NCBI RefSeq assembly: GCF_030718205.1
Contig: NZ_JAUZQF010000011.1
Span: forward strand, 310,001-374,000
DNA: 64,000 nucleotides
Direction of reading: 5' to 3'
DNA from: Nonomuraea turcica
GTDB taxonomy: Bacteria; Actinomycetota; Actinomycetes; Streptosporangiales; Streptosporangiaceae
Positions 25,897 through 34,105 of the stretch are shown in pieces. The position numbers were made by a program, and so were the translations under genes. A model generated the notes under the pieces. That model did not search any database. It saw nothing but the letters and a program-made list of their open reading frames with translations, and was not told the origin of the DNA. Positions within the stretch are counted from its first letter, which is position 1. Every line of letters starts with the position of its first letter.

Positions 25897-26042
25897 GACC
25901 TCCGAGGCTAGGGACACGGACCGGGCAACCGCCACGAAAGATCATGAGCGTTCAGGCACAGTTCATCCAGCGTGCATGCGCGTCTCGGCCCGCAACGTGG
26001 CCTTGTGGAGGACCATGCTCTGAGGTGAGTATTCTCCGCAGC

Positions 26043-26945
26043 GTGATAGATACGCGGCGGCTCCGTACGCTGCGGGCGGTGGCGGACCACGGCACCGTCA
26101 CCGCCGCGGCGGCCGCGCTGCACCTCACCCCGTCCGCCGTGTCCCAGCAACTCGTCGCGCTGGAGCACGAGGTGGGGCACCGCCTGTTCACGCGGGACGG
26201 CCGCGGCGTGCACCTCACCGCCGTGGGCAAGATCATGCTGGGCCATGCCAACGAGGTCCTCGCGCAGCTCGAACGCGCCGAGGCGGAAGTGGCGGCGTAC
26301 ACGGCGGGTGAGGCCGGCGAGGTCACCGTGGCCTGCTTCGCGACCGCGATCAGCGCCGTGCTCTCCCCCGCGATCAGCGTGTTGCGCGAGATCGCCCCCG
26401 GCGTCCAGGTGCGCGTGCTCGACGCCGAAGGCGACCACAGCCTCGCCATGCTGCTCGACTCCGAGGCCGACCTGGCCATCACCGTCGAATACCGTGGCGC
26501 CCCCGACGCCTCCGACCGCCGCCTGTCCCGCCTGCCGCTGTACGCTGAGCCGTTCGACCTGGTGCTCCCCCACGACCATGCCCTGGTGGAGTCGGCCACG
26601 CTCATGTCGCTCGCCGCCGAGACCTGGATCGGCCCTTATCCGGGCAATCCGGTGCACGACGTGATCACGTTCGCCTGTCAGCAGGCAGGCTTCACACCGA
26701 ACTTCGCACACTGCTCGGACGATTTCCGCGCGGTCGTCGCCCTGGTCGGCGCGGGCGCGGGGGTGGCGCTGGTGCCGCGGCTGGCCCTGCGCGACATGGT
26801 CCTCCCCGGGGTCGTGGTACGCGACACGCCGGGGCCCGAGCGCCGGGTCTTCGCCGCCGTACGCAGGGGCGCGGACTCCCATCCCGTCGTGCGGCCGCTG
26901 CTGTCCGCCCTCCGCAGGGTGGCGGCGTCACTCGGTACGGGATGA
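26043..26945 (+). CDS. LysR-family transcriptional regulator
   Basis: The 300-residue protein has the N-terminal LysR helix-turn-helix ('AVADHGTVTAAAAALHLTPS', 'AVSQQLVALEHEVGHRLF') and an effector domain beginning near residue 90 ('GEVTVACFATAISAVLSPAI'). GTG 26043 is chosen because it gives the standard LysR N-terminus; the frame stays open to 25944. It diverges from the YbaB-like gene over about 150 bp, so it could regulate the toxin locus. It could also have no relation to its neighbours. Confidence 0.92.
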   Translation: MIDTRRLRTLRAVADHGTVTAAAAALHLTPSAVSQQLVALEHEVGHRLFTRDGRGVHLTAVGKIMLGHANEVLAQLERAEAEVAAYTAGEAGEVTVACFATAISAVLSPAISVLREIAPGVQVRVLDAEGDHSLAMLLDSEADLAITVEYRGAPDASDRRLSRLPLYAEPFDLVLPHDHALVESATLMSLAAETWIGPYPGNPVHDVITFACQQAGFTPNFAHCSDDFRAVVALVGAGAGVALVPRLALRDMVLPGVVVRDTPGPERRVFAAVRRGADSHPVVRPLLSALRRVAASLGTG

Positions 26946-27005
26946 AACAACCCGCTTTATCCGGACATCTCCTCAGGTGTGTTCGCCCACTGGAAGGACC
27001 ACCAC

Positions 27006-27551
27006 ATGGGGCCACCCGAGCTCGAACAGCGCTTCGAGGAGATGTATATGGCGCATTATCCCGCCATAGCCACGTATGTCCGGCGGCGCGCGGGCTCGCC
27101 CGACGACATCGCGGACGTGATCGCGGAGACGTTCACCACCGCCTGGCGCCGCCTGAACGACGTCCCCGCGGGCGACGAGGCACGGCTCTGGCTGTACGGC
27201 GTGGCCAGGCGCGTGCTCGCCAACCACTTCCGCGCCGAGGAGCGCCGAGCCGCCCTGGCGCTGCGGCTCCGCGAGGAGATCACGACCTGGACGGACTCGG
27301 TCACCGGCCACGACACGGCCTATCAGGCGTTCAAACGGCTCTCTGACGACGACAGGGAACTCCTTGCCCTGGTGGCCTGGGAAGGGCTCACGGGGTCCGA
27401 GATCGCGAAGGTGCTCGGCTGCTCACGCGGCGCCGCCAGGCTCCGGCTGCACCGCGCCCGCAAGCGGCTGGCTAAGGAGCTCGCCGACCTCGACATCGAC
27501 CTGACCACCTACGGCTCACGAGCCGTTTCCCTCGCGGAGGGCCGCTCATGA
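27006..27551 (+). CDS. ECF-type RNA polymerase sigma factor
   Basis: The 181-residue protein has sigma region 2 ('FEEMYMAHYPAIATYVRRRA', 'DDIADVIAETFTTAWRRL', 'LWLYGVARRVLANHFRAEER') and region 4 ('LSDDDRELLALVAWEGLTGS', 'AKVLGCSRGAARLRLHRARK'). Start ATG 27006 follows GGAAGG. Its TGA overlaps the ATG of the next gene. The pair has the same layout as 18680-17521 on the other strand. The cognate promoters are unknown. Confidence 0.94.
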   Translation: MGPPELEQRFEEMYMAHYPAIATYVRRRAGSPDDIADVIAETFTTAWRRLNDVPAGDEARLWLYGVARRVLANHFRAEERRAALALRLREEITTWTDSVTGHDTAYQAFKRLSDDDRELLALVAWEGLTGSEIAKVLGCSRGAARLRLHRARKRLAKELADLDIDLTTYGSRAVSLAEGRS

Positions 27552-28405
27552 AAAGGGAGCTCGACCGCATCGTCGCCCGATTCGCCGCCGAACCGGTCTC
27601 GGACGTCAGCGAAGGCGCTCGCGAACTGCTGCGCGAGATCGTCGAGAACGAGCCCGCACCCACCCGGCGGCGAGCACCGCGCCGGCTACGTCTCCGGCTG
27701 GCCATCCCCACGGTGGCCCTGCTGAGCGCCGCCATCATGGCGCTGACTTGGGTGATGCCGAACGCCACCGCCACGGCGCTCGACATCAGGAAGGAAGGCG
27801 GCTACTACGTCATCGAGATCAAGGACCTCTACGCCGACCCAGAGCTCTACGAGACCCAGCTACGCACGGCCGGCCTGGACATCACGCTCAGGGTGATCCC
27901 CGCCACGGCCGCCTTCGAGGGCCAGGTCTTCCCCACGTCTCCCGACAATCGATACCTGACGGAGATCACGGGGATCTACCCGCCGGGGCCGTGTGACAAG
28001 CTGGACGGCTGCGCCATCGGGGTGAAGATCCCCGTCGGCTTCAAGGGCACGGCTCAGATCGACGTCGGCAGGAAGGCGCAGCCGGGCGAACGATATCAGA
28101 GCACCACCTCTTGGGAGGCCAAGGGCGAGCCTATGCACTGCGTCCCTTACTACAACAAGACCGTCGCCGAGGTGCGGGCGATGCTGAAGGAGCGCGGCAT
28201 CACCATCGAGAAGTTCATCGTCGCCGACCCCAGCCGCAAGGACGCCCTGGATTACGAGGAGGCGGATTCCGTCCCGGACAGCCTGCTGGTGCACGGCGGC
28301 TTCCTTACCGAACCGCGCCGAACCAGCGTAATCGTGCACTCGTCTCGGCTGCCGCAGAGGGTCATCGACAAGCGCAACAAGGTCAACAGCTGCCCCTCGT
28401 CCTGA
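27548..28405 (+). CDS. Membrane-anchored partner of the ECF sigma factor, with a PASTA-like C-terminus
   Basis: The 285-residue protein has a cytosolic N-terminus of about 50 residues, a single membrane helix ('LAIPTVALLSAAIMALTWVM', about residues 51-70) and an exported domain. The exported part starts 'ALDIRKEGGYYVIEIKDLYA', resembling the paralogue at 17521-18090, and contains paired Cys ('PCDKLDGC'). Near residues 205-235 'VPYYNKTVAEVRAMLKERGI' looks like half of a PASTA repeat, a wall-binding module. A sensor or anti-sigma role is inferred from the ATGA overlap with the sigma gene. No zinc-type anti-sigma motif is present. Confidence 0.75.
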   Translation: MKRELDRIVARFAAEPVSDVSEGARELLREIVENEPAPTRRRAPRRLRLRLAIPTVALLSAAIMALTWVMPNATATALDIRKEGGYYVIEIKDLYADPELYETQLRTAGLDITLRVIPATAAFEGQVFPTSPDNRYLTEITGIYPPGPCDKLDGCAIGVKIPVGFKGTAQIDVGRKAQPGERYQSTTSWEAKGEPMHCVPYYNKTVAEVRAMLKERGITIEKFIVADPSRKDALDYEEADSVPDSLLVHGGFLTEPRRTSVIVHSSRLPQRVIDKRNKVNSCPSS

Positions 28406-28427
28406 TCTTGGGGCTAGCGTCATTCGC

Positions 28428-29597
28428 ATGACCGTCCCGTACCGAAAGCTGCTCGGGATGCCCGGCGTGCCCGCGCAGGCGGTGCTCGGGTTCCTTGCCC
28501 AGCTCACGCAGCAGGTCGCGCCGGTGGGGATGGTGCTGGTCGTCGAGTCGGCGACCGGGTCCCTGGCGGTGGCGGGCCTCTGCGTCGCGGCCTTCTCCGC
28601 GGGCGCGGGCGTGGCCAGGCCCGTCCAGGGCCGTCTCATCGACCGGCGCGGGTCGCGGCGGGTGCTGGCGGGAGCGGCGTTCATGCACGTCTCCGCGCTC
28701 GTCGCACTCGTCGCCGGCGCGGTTGCCAGGTGGCCCGTGTGGACGTTCGCCGGGCTGGCCCTGGTCGCGGGGGCCGGGTTGCCGCCGATCTCGGTCACCA
28801 TGCGGTTCGAGTGGGGCCGTCGTGTCGCGGACGAAGGGCGCACGGCCGCCTACAGCCTCGTGTTCCTGGTGCAGGAGCTGGCCATGCTCGTCGGGCCGCT
28901 GCTGTTCGGGCTGATGATCGCGGTTGCGGCGTCCTCCTCGCTGGCGCTCGGCGTGGTCACGGTGGCCGCCGGGGCCGCGACACTGACCTTCTCACGGGCC
29001 CTTCAAGCAGGTCAGGCGACGGGGACGCGGGATCGGGGGCGGGTGTTCGCCGATCGGCGGATGCTGGTGCTGCTGGCCGTGGTGCTGCTGCTCGGCGGAA
29101 CCCTCGGGGCGATGCAGGTCGGGGTGCCCGCGCTGGCCGCCGCACGCGACATTCCAGCGGCGACCGGAGTTCTGGTGGCGGCGCTCTCATTGGGCGGTAT
29201 CGCGGGTGCGGCCGCCTATGGTGCTCGTTCGTGGAGGTCGGCGGTCGGGGTGCGGCTGTTGGCGCTGATGCTGGCGCTCGGAGTCGTGCTGGCGCCACTG
29301 CTGCTGGTCGAGGCGCTGCCGGGGTTCTGGATGGTGCTGTGTGTGGGCGGGATGATCATCAACCCGGCGTTGACGACGTCCTCGCTGCTGGTGGACGAGT
29401 TCGCGCCTGGGGCACAGGCGGAGGCGTTCGGGTGGATGTCCACTGCGGCGAGTATGGGGGGTGCGGTCGGTTCGGGGTTGGCCGGGGTGGTCGGGGACCG
29501 GTTCGGCGCCTCGACGCCGTTCCTGGTGGCCTCGGCGTCCGCGCTGCTGGGTGCGGGGCTCGCAACGGTACTGCTCAGACGGCGCGGGCGCGGCTGA
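28428..29597 (+). CDS. MFS transporter
   Basis: The 389-residue protein has 12 predicted helices. The motif A loop is 'ARPVQGRLIDRRGSRRVLAG', and the second half begins after the charged central loop 'TGTRDRGRVFADRRMLVLLA'. It belongs with small actinobacterial drug/metabolite exporters. It lies 22 bp after the sigma-partner gene on the same strand and may be in the same operon. Its end overlaps the convergent dynamin-like gene by 23 bp. Confidence 0.9.
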   Translation: MTVPYRKLLGMPGVPAQAVLGFLAQLTQQVAPVGMVLVVESATGSLAVAGLCVAAFSAGAGVARPVQGRLIDRRGSRRVLAGAAFMHVSALVALVAGAVARWPVWTFAGLALVAGAGLPPISVTMRFEWGRRVADEGRTAAYSLVFLVQELAMLVGPLLFGLMIAVAASSSLALGVVTVAAGAATLTFSRALQAGQATGTRDRGRVFADRRMLVLLAVVLLLGGTLGAMQVGVPALAAARDIPAATGVLVAALSLGGIAGAAAYGARSWRSAVGVRLLALMLALGVVLAPLLLVEALPGFWMVLCVGGMIINPALTTSSLLVDEFAPGAQAEAFGWMSTAASMGGAVGSGLAGVVGDRFGASTPFLVASASALLGAGLATVLLRRRGRG

Positions 29598-31290
29598 GCG
29601 CGTTGGTGAAGCGGGCGTACCTGTCCAGCTCCTCCTCCACGGGGTCCAGCACGTGTTCCTTGCCGACCTGGCCGATGGCCGCGCGCAGAACCCTGGCCGT
29701 ACGCCGAGCCCGGCGCCTGCCACCCGCCCACGCGACCACCCGGGACAGCAACGCGGTCAGCACGCCGGCCAGCGCCCCACCCGCCAGCAGCACAGTCGGC
29801 CACGGCACCTCGGCAACAGTCGGGAGCGGCGGCTGGGGCAGGCGCAGGTAGTCCATCCCGAACAGCACTCCCAGCCACAGGGCACCGGCCACCACGCCGG
29901 CGAACACCAGCCACTGCAGCGCGTTCACGGCCAGCCACCACCTGGGGCGCCGGGTGGCGTCGACGGATGCCGTGGCGACCACCCGATCCACCGCGTCCGC
30001 CAGGTCCTCGGAGCGGGAACGCGCCGCCTGCCGCACCGCCGCGGCCCACGGCCCCGGCAGCCCCTCAGCCGCCGCGTCGCCGATGTCCCTGATCGCCGTC
30101 TCGACCTGCGCCCGCTGCACGGCTGACGCGGCAGGCACGGAGGTCCGCCCGACGACCTCCCCTGCCTGCTTCCCCGGCAGTTCCCTTGACGCCCTGCCAG
30201 CCGACCCGCGTGGCGGGGCGATGCTGCCGATGCGCAACCTGCGAAGCGGATCCGGCCGGAACCGCCGGGCCCATCGGGTCACCGGCCACCCGGTGGCGAC
30301 GATGGCCCGATGCCGGTGCCCTTTGGCCACGGCCTCCACGACCAGCGGCACCCCGGCCGCCTCGGAGAGCGCCGCCGTGAGCGCCCAATCCCACTCTGCC
30401 GCGCGCTTCCCTCGGCCGCTCTCCCCACGACGCCCTGCCGCATCCGCACCAGACCTGGCCGCCGCGGCCCGCGACGTGGCCGGGTCGGTCGCGAGGTGGT
30501 CTGCGGCGGCGGTGACGTCCGCGGCCAGGCGGGCGGACCATGCCTTGCGGTGGGCGACGCGGTCTCCGATGAGGGAACGGAGCTCGGCCAGGCCGGTGCC
30601 GGTACGGGCCGAGACGGCGAGCACCGGCACACCTTCCAGCCCGTCGTCGTCCAGCAGGCGGCGTAGGTCGCGTACGCAACGGTCGACGGCCTGCGGGGGC
30701 AGGCGGTCCACCTGGTTGAGTACCACCACCGTCACTTCCCGGTGCCCGGCCAGCGGGCGCAGGTAGCGCTCGTGGAGTGCGGCGTCGGCGTACTTCTGCG
30801 GATCCACCACCCACACCAGCAGATCGACCATCTCGACCAGGCGGTCCACCTCGAGGCGGTGGGAGAGCCGGATGGAGTCGTGATCTGGGAGGTCCAGGAG
30901 GACGAGGCCGGACAGGTCGGGATGAGCGGTGGAGCCGGCGGCGTGGCGCTGGGGGATCTCGAGCCAGTCCAGCAGCGAGCCCGCGCCTTGCCCATCCCAG
31001 GTCGCCGCCTGGGCGGTCGAGGTCGTGGGCCGGGTGACTCCGACGGCCGCCAGGTCCTCGCCGGCCAAGGCGTTGTAGAGGGAGGACTTCCCGCTGCCCG
31101 TCGCGCCGGCCAGGGCCGCCACGGTGTGGTCGATGGACAGGCTGCGGCGTACGCCGGCTCGTTCGGCGACCGCCCGCGCGCCCGACACCACCTGCTCGGC
31201 CAGCCGCCCCTCACCCAGCGAGGCCGCCTCCAGGAGGGCGGCCAGCCGGGAGTCCAGCGAAGGGCCCTCTTTACGGCGCAGCAGCTTCAC
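29575..31290 (-). CDS. Dynamin-like/YfjP-type GTPase, DynB-like
   Basis: The 571-residue protein has an N-terminal GTPase domain with G1 'AGATGSGKSS' (residues 61-70), G3 'DLPDHD', G4 'NQVD' and G5-like 'SARTG'. A helical middle follows, then a C-terminal region with two hydrophobic segments ('LQWLVFAGVVAGALWLGVLF', 'PTVLLAGGALAGVLTALLSR') that should insert in the membrane. It overlaps the preceding GTPase gene by GTGA. The pair resembles DynA/DynB of Streptomyces, which stabilise sporulation septa. By that analogy it would act in septation or membrane remodelling. Confidence 0.85.
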   Translation of the reverse strand: MKLLRRKEGPSLDSRLAALLEAASLGEGRLAEQVVSGARAVAERAGVRRSLSIDHTVAALAGATGSGKSSLYNALAGEDLAAVGVTRPTTSTAQAATWDGQGAGSLLDWLEIPQRHAAGSTAHPDLSGLVLLDLPDHDSIRLSHRLEVDRLVEMVDLLVWVVDPQKYADAALHERYLRPLAGHREVTVVVLNQVDRLPPQAVDRCVRDLRRLLDDDGLEGVPVLAVSARTGTGLAELRSLIGDRVAHRKAWSARLAADVTAAADHLATDPATSRAAAARSGADAAGRRGESGRGKRAAEWDWALTAALSEAAGVPLVVEAVAKGHRHRAIVATGWPVTRWARRFRPDPLRRLRIGSIAPPRGSAGRASRELPGKQAGEVVGRTSVPAASAVQRAQVETAIRDIGDAAAEGLPGPWAAAVRQAARSRSEDLADAVDRVVATASVDATRRPRWWLAVNALQWLVFAGVVAGALWLGVLFGMDYLRLPQPPLPTVAEVPWPTVLLAGGALAGVLTALLSRVVAWAGGRRRARRTARVLRAAIGQVGKEHVLDPVEEELDRYARFTNALSRARAV

Positions 31291-33299
31291 CGGCCCTCCT
31301 TCGGCGCCGTCCCGCCACCCGACGGCCGCAGCGGCCCCTCGGACGATTCGCCGCCCGGACGCGGCGGCCCCTCGGACGGCTCCCCACCCGGACCCGGCGG
31401 CCCCTCGGACGGCTCGCCACCGGCCGGGCCGCTGGCCGGGCGACGCGTCGCCGTCTCGCCCGGACGCCGCCCAGGCGCGTCGGCCGGATGCTCCGTCGCC
31501 TCCTCGGCCGCACGTCGCGTGGAGTCACCGGCTGAGGCGCGGCCCTGGCCGGAAGCCGGACCGGGGTCGCCCGCCGAACCGAGATCGGTGGCCGGGGTGG
31601 CCGCCGGGAGGTCGGCGCGGTGGGCGTGCACCGAGCGCAAGGCCGCGTGCAGCGCGTCCGCCGCGTCTCTCGGCGGCTCGATGGACTCAAGAAGAGTGGT
31701 GAACCGGGCGGACTCCGCATCCAGCAACCCCCGCACCCGCTCACGCAGATCGTCCCGCGCCCGCGCCGTCAGCGTACGCACCGCCTGGTCCCCGAACACC
31801 GCCTCCAGCAGCTTCTGTGACAACACACTGGTCCCGCCCGCGATCCCCACCTCGATCCCGGTCAGCCCACCCGTGGACGCGAACACGGCCAGCATGAGCA
31901 GCAGCCCCGCCCCGTTCACCCCGAACGACGCCACCCGCGCCGTGGTCCGCTTCTCGGCGCCTTCGGCCCGCACCAGGTCCAGGACGTACTCCTGCCACCC
32001 CCGCACCACCGCCTCGGCCTGCTTGCCGAGGCCGGGCGAGGCGCGGCCGAGCCGGGCGGACTCGATGGCGCCGAGCCGTTCGAGCAGGCCGGGCCCACCG
32101 GGGGCGGCCGACCAGCCCTCCAGCGCGCGCTCGGCGGCCCCGTCGGCGGCGCCCCGGAGCAGGGTCTCGACACCGCTCTCCAGGGCATCCCTGAGCTGGA
32201 CCTCGGGCACTCGCCCCGTGAAGAAGCCGACGATACGGTCGCGGAGCCAGCCCACGCGGCTCTCCAGGGAGCGCATGAGGTCGCCGGTGCCGATGAAGTC
32301 CTGCCAGCGGGCCAGGACCTCCCCCCGCAGCAGCGACCCGTCCCGCATGCCTTCGTCGAAGTCGGCCATCCCGCCGGCGTACGCGCCCGACACGATGGAA
32401 CGCAGCCCGTCGAAGGCGGCCTGCTGGCGCGAGACGGCCGCAGCCAGCGCGGGCACCCGGGTGTCGAGGCTGTCGAGCGCTCCCGACAGCGTCTGACGTA
32501 CGACGCGGGCTCGTGCCGCGGCGTCGGCGGCCAGCCCGGTCAGCCACGAGGCGATGGGCTGGACCGACGCGACCGGCAGCCGCGCCTTCTCGGAGGGCAG
32601 AGCCGCTTCGGGGACGGTGAACAGGCGGGTGCCGTCGAGGCCGTTCTCGGTGAGGAGGCGGGAGAGGTCGCGGGCGACCGGCTCGACGGCGTCCGGCGGC
32701 ACCCGATCGAGGACGACCGCCAGTGCGGTGCTGCGTTCCCGGGCCGAACGCAGGAAGCTCCACGGCACCTCGTCGGCGTACCGGGCGGCGGTCGTGACGA
32801 ACAGCCACAAATCAGCGGCGGCCAGGAGCTGGGCGGCGAGTTCCCGGTTCGAGGTCACCACCGAGTCGATGTCGGGTGCGTCGAGCAACGCCAGGCCGTC
32901 GCCCAGAGCCGTCGATGACACCACGCGTAGCGCGCCAGGTCCGGAGCCGGTGGCGCGGGACAGGCCGGGCAGCACGTTCTGGCCCATGAACCAGGCGCGG
33001 TCGGCCGGGCTGGCCACGAGCGTGGGCACCAGCGTGGTGGGCCGCAGCACCCCCGGCTCGGCCACGTCGGCCCCGACCAGCGAGTTGACCAACGTGGACT
33101 TGCCCGCTCCCGTGGACCCGCCGACGACGGCCAGGAGCGGCGCGTCCAGGGCGCGCAACCGGGGCAGCAGGTAGTCGTCGAGCTGGCCGGTCAGCTCGCG
33201 CAGCGCACGCCGGTCCGCCGCCGTCTCGCCGATCGTCAGCGGGAACAGGTCACGATCGAGCGGCCGGCGCAGCGACTCCAACGCGCCGAGCAGGTCCAT
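31287..33299 (-). CDS. Dynamin-like GTPase, DynA-like, with a repetitive Pro/Gly tail
   Basis: The 670-residue protein has G1 'GGSTGAGKST' (residues 60-69), a G3 'DAPDID', and a G4-like 'VLDRVPPD' rather than a canonical NKxD. A long helical middle region and a hydrophobic membrane-insertion segment near residues 460-490 ('GAGLLLMLAVFASTGG', 'GIEVGIAGGTSVLS') follow. The last 90 residues are disordered and contain three 11-residue repeats of the type 'GGEPSEGPPGP'. It is the first gene of the pair with the GTPase at 31290. By analogy with streptomycete DynA it works at division septa. Confidence 0.85.
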   Translation of the reverse strand: MDLLGALESLRRPLDRDLFPLTIGETAADRRALRELTGQLDDYLLPRLRALDAPLLAVVGGSTGAGKSTLVNSLVGADVAEPGVLRPTTLVPTLVASPADRAWFMGQNVLPGLSRATGSGPGALRVVSSTALGDGLALLDAPDIDSVVTSNRELAAQLLAAADLWLFVTTAARYADEVPWSFLRSARERSTALAVVLDRVPPDAVEPVARDLSRLLTENGLDGTRLFTVPEAALPSEKARLPVASVQPIASWLTGLAADAAARARVVRQTLSGALDSLDTRVPALAAAVSRQQAAFDGLRSIVSGAYAGGMADFDEGMRDGSLLRGEVLARWQDFIGTGDLMRSLESRVGWLRDRIVGFFTGRVPEVQLRDALESGVETLLRGAADGAAERALEGWSAAPGGPGLLERLGAIESARLGRASPGLGKQAEAVVRGWQEYVLDLVRAEGAEKRTTARVASFGVNGAGLLLMLAVFASTGGLTGIEVGIAGGTSVLSQKLLEAVFGDQAVRTLTARARDDLRERVRGLLDAESARFTTLLESIEPPRDAADALHAALRSVHAHRADLPAATPATDLGSAGDPGPASGQGRASAGDSTRRAAEEATEHPADAPGRRPGETATRRPASGPAGGEPSEGPPGPGGEPSEGPPRPGGESSEGPLRPSGGGTAPKEGR
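31329..31427. repeat. Three 33-bp tandem repeats inside the dynamin-like gene
   Basis: Three near-identical 33-bp units (31329-31361, 31362-31394, 31395-31427) share the core GCGGCCCCTCGGACG. They encode the 11-residue repeats of the disordered C-terminal tail. Units 1 and 3 have diverged at their ends. Copy number may vary between strains. Confidence 0.75.
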
Positions 33300-33374
33300 A
33301 AGCCCACGTTAGCCCTGTTCTTCGCACGATCGGGGTCGCGCCGCCCTTCCATGGCATTTCATGGGCATTCGGGG

Positions 33375-34064
33375 CTAGCTCGAGGGCGGCTCCCGCAGCA
33401 CGTAACCGACGCTGCGCAGGGTGTGGATGAGCCGTGGCTCAACGTCGTCCACCTTGCGTCTGAGGTAGGAGACGTACGACTCGACGACGCCTGAGGTGCC
33501 GCCGAAGTCGTAGTTCCACACGTGGTCGAGGATCTGTGCCTTCGACAGCACCCGTCCGGCGTTGACCATGAAGTAGTGCAGCAGCTTGAACTCGGTTGGC
33601 GACAGCCGGATCTGGCGCCCGGCCCGCCACACCTCGCCGGCGTCCTCGTCCAGCTCCAGGTCGGCCACCTTCAGCTTGCTGGCGGGCGTGCCCTCCGCAC
33701 GGGTACGCCGCAGCACCGCCCGGATCCTGGCCTGCACCTCTTCCAGGCTGAACGGCTTGGTCACATAGTCGTCCCCCACCCGCAGCCCGGCGATCTTGTC
33801 CTCGGTGGCGTCACGGGCGGTCAGGAACAACACGGGCGCGCCGATCCTCTTGGCCACTTCCAACCCGTCCAGGTCGGGCAGCATCACGTCGAGCACCACG
33901 AGATCGGGCGAGGCCCGCTCGGCCACCTCTACGGCCTCCTGCCCGTCGGCGGCGGTCAGCACCTCGAACCCCGAATAGCGCAGGCTGGCGGACAGCAGGT
34001 CCCTGATGCTGGGCTCGTCGTCCACCACCATGATCAGCGCTTCGCGGAGCTCGGGATTCATCAC
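33375..34064 (-). CDS. OmpR/PhoB-family response regulator with a shortened receiver
   Basis: The 229-residue protein has a receiver domain (acidic pair in 'MVVDDEPS', phospho-Asp in 'VVLDVMLPDLDG', Lys in 'VTKPFSLEE') and a C-terminal winged helix ('LSPTEFKLLHYFMVNAGRVL', 'VVESYVSYLRRKVDD'). Compared with the second regulator at 36231, the receiver lacks five residues between alpha 3 and beta 4 ('KRIGAPV') and one Gly in 'GLRVGDDYV'. It lies 41 bp downstream of the sensor kinase gene on the same strand. Which of the two regulators the kinase prefers is unknown. Confidence 0.92.
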   Translation of the reverse strand: MMNPELREALIMVVDDEPSIRDLLSASLRYSGFEVLTAADGQEAVEVAERASPDLVVLDVMLPDLDGLEVAKRIGAPVLFLTARDATEDKIAGLRVGDDYVTKPFSLEEVQARIRAVLRRTRAEGTPASKLKVADLELDEDAGEVWRAGRQIRLSPTEFKLLHYFMVNAGRVLSKAQILDHVWNYDFGGTSGVVESYVSYLRRKVDDVEPRLIHTLRSVGYVLREPPSS

Positions 34065-34105
34065 CTACTTAGCGTGACGCAGCCACCTGAGGGTTAGCTG
34101 AAGAG

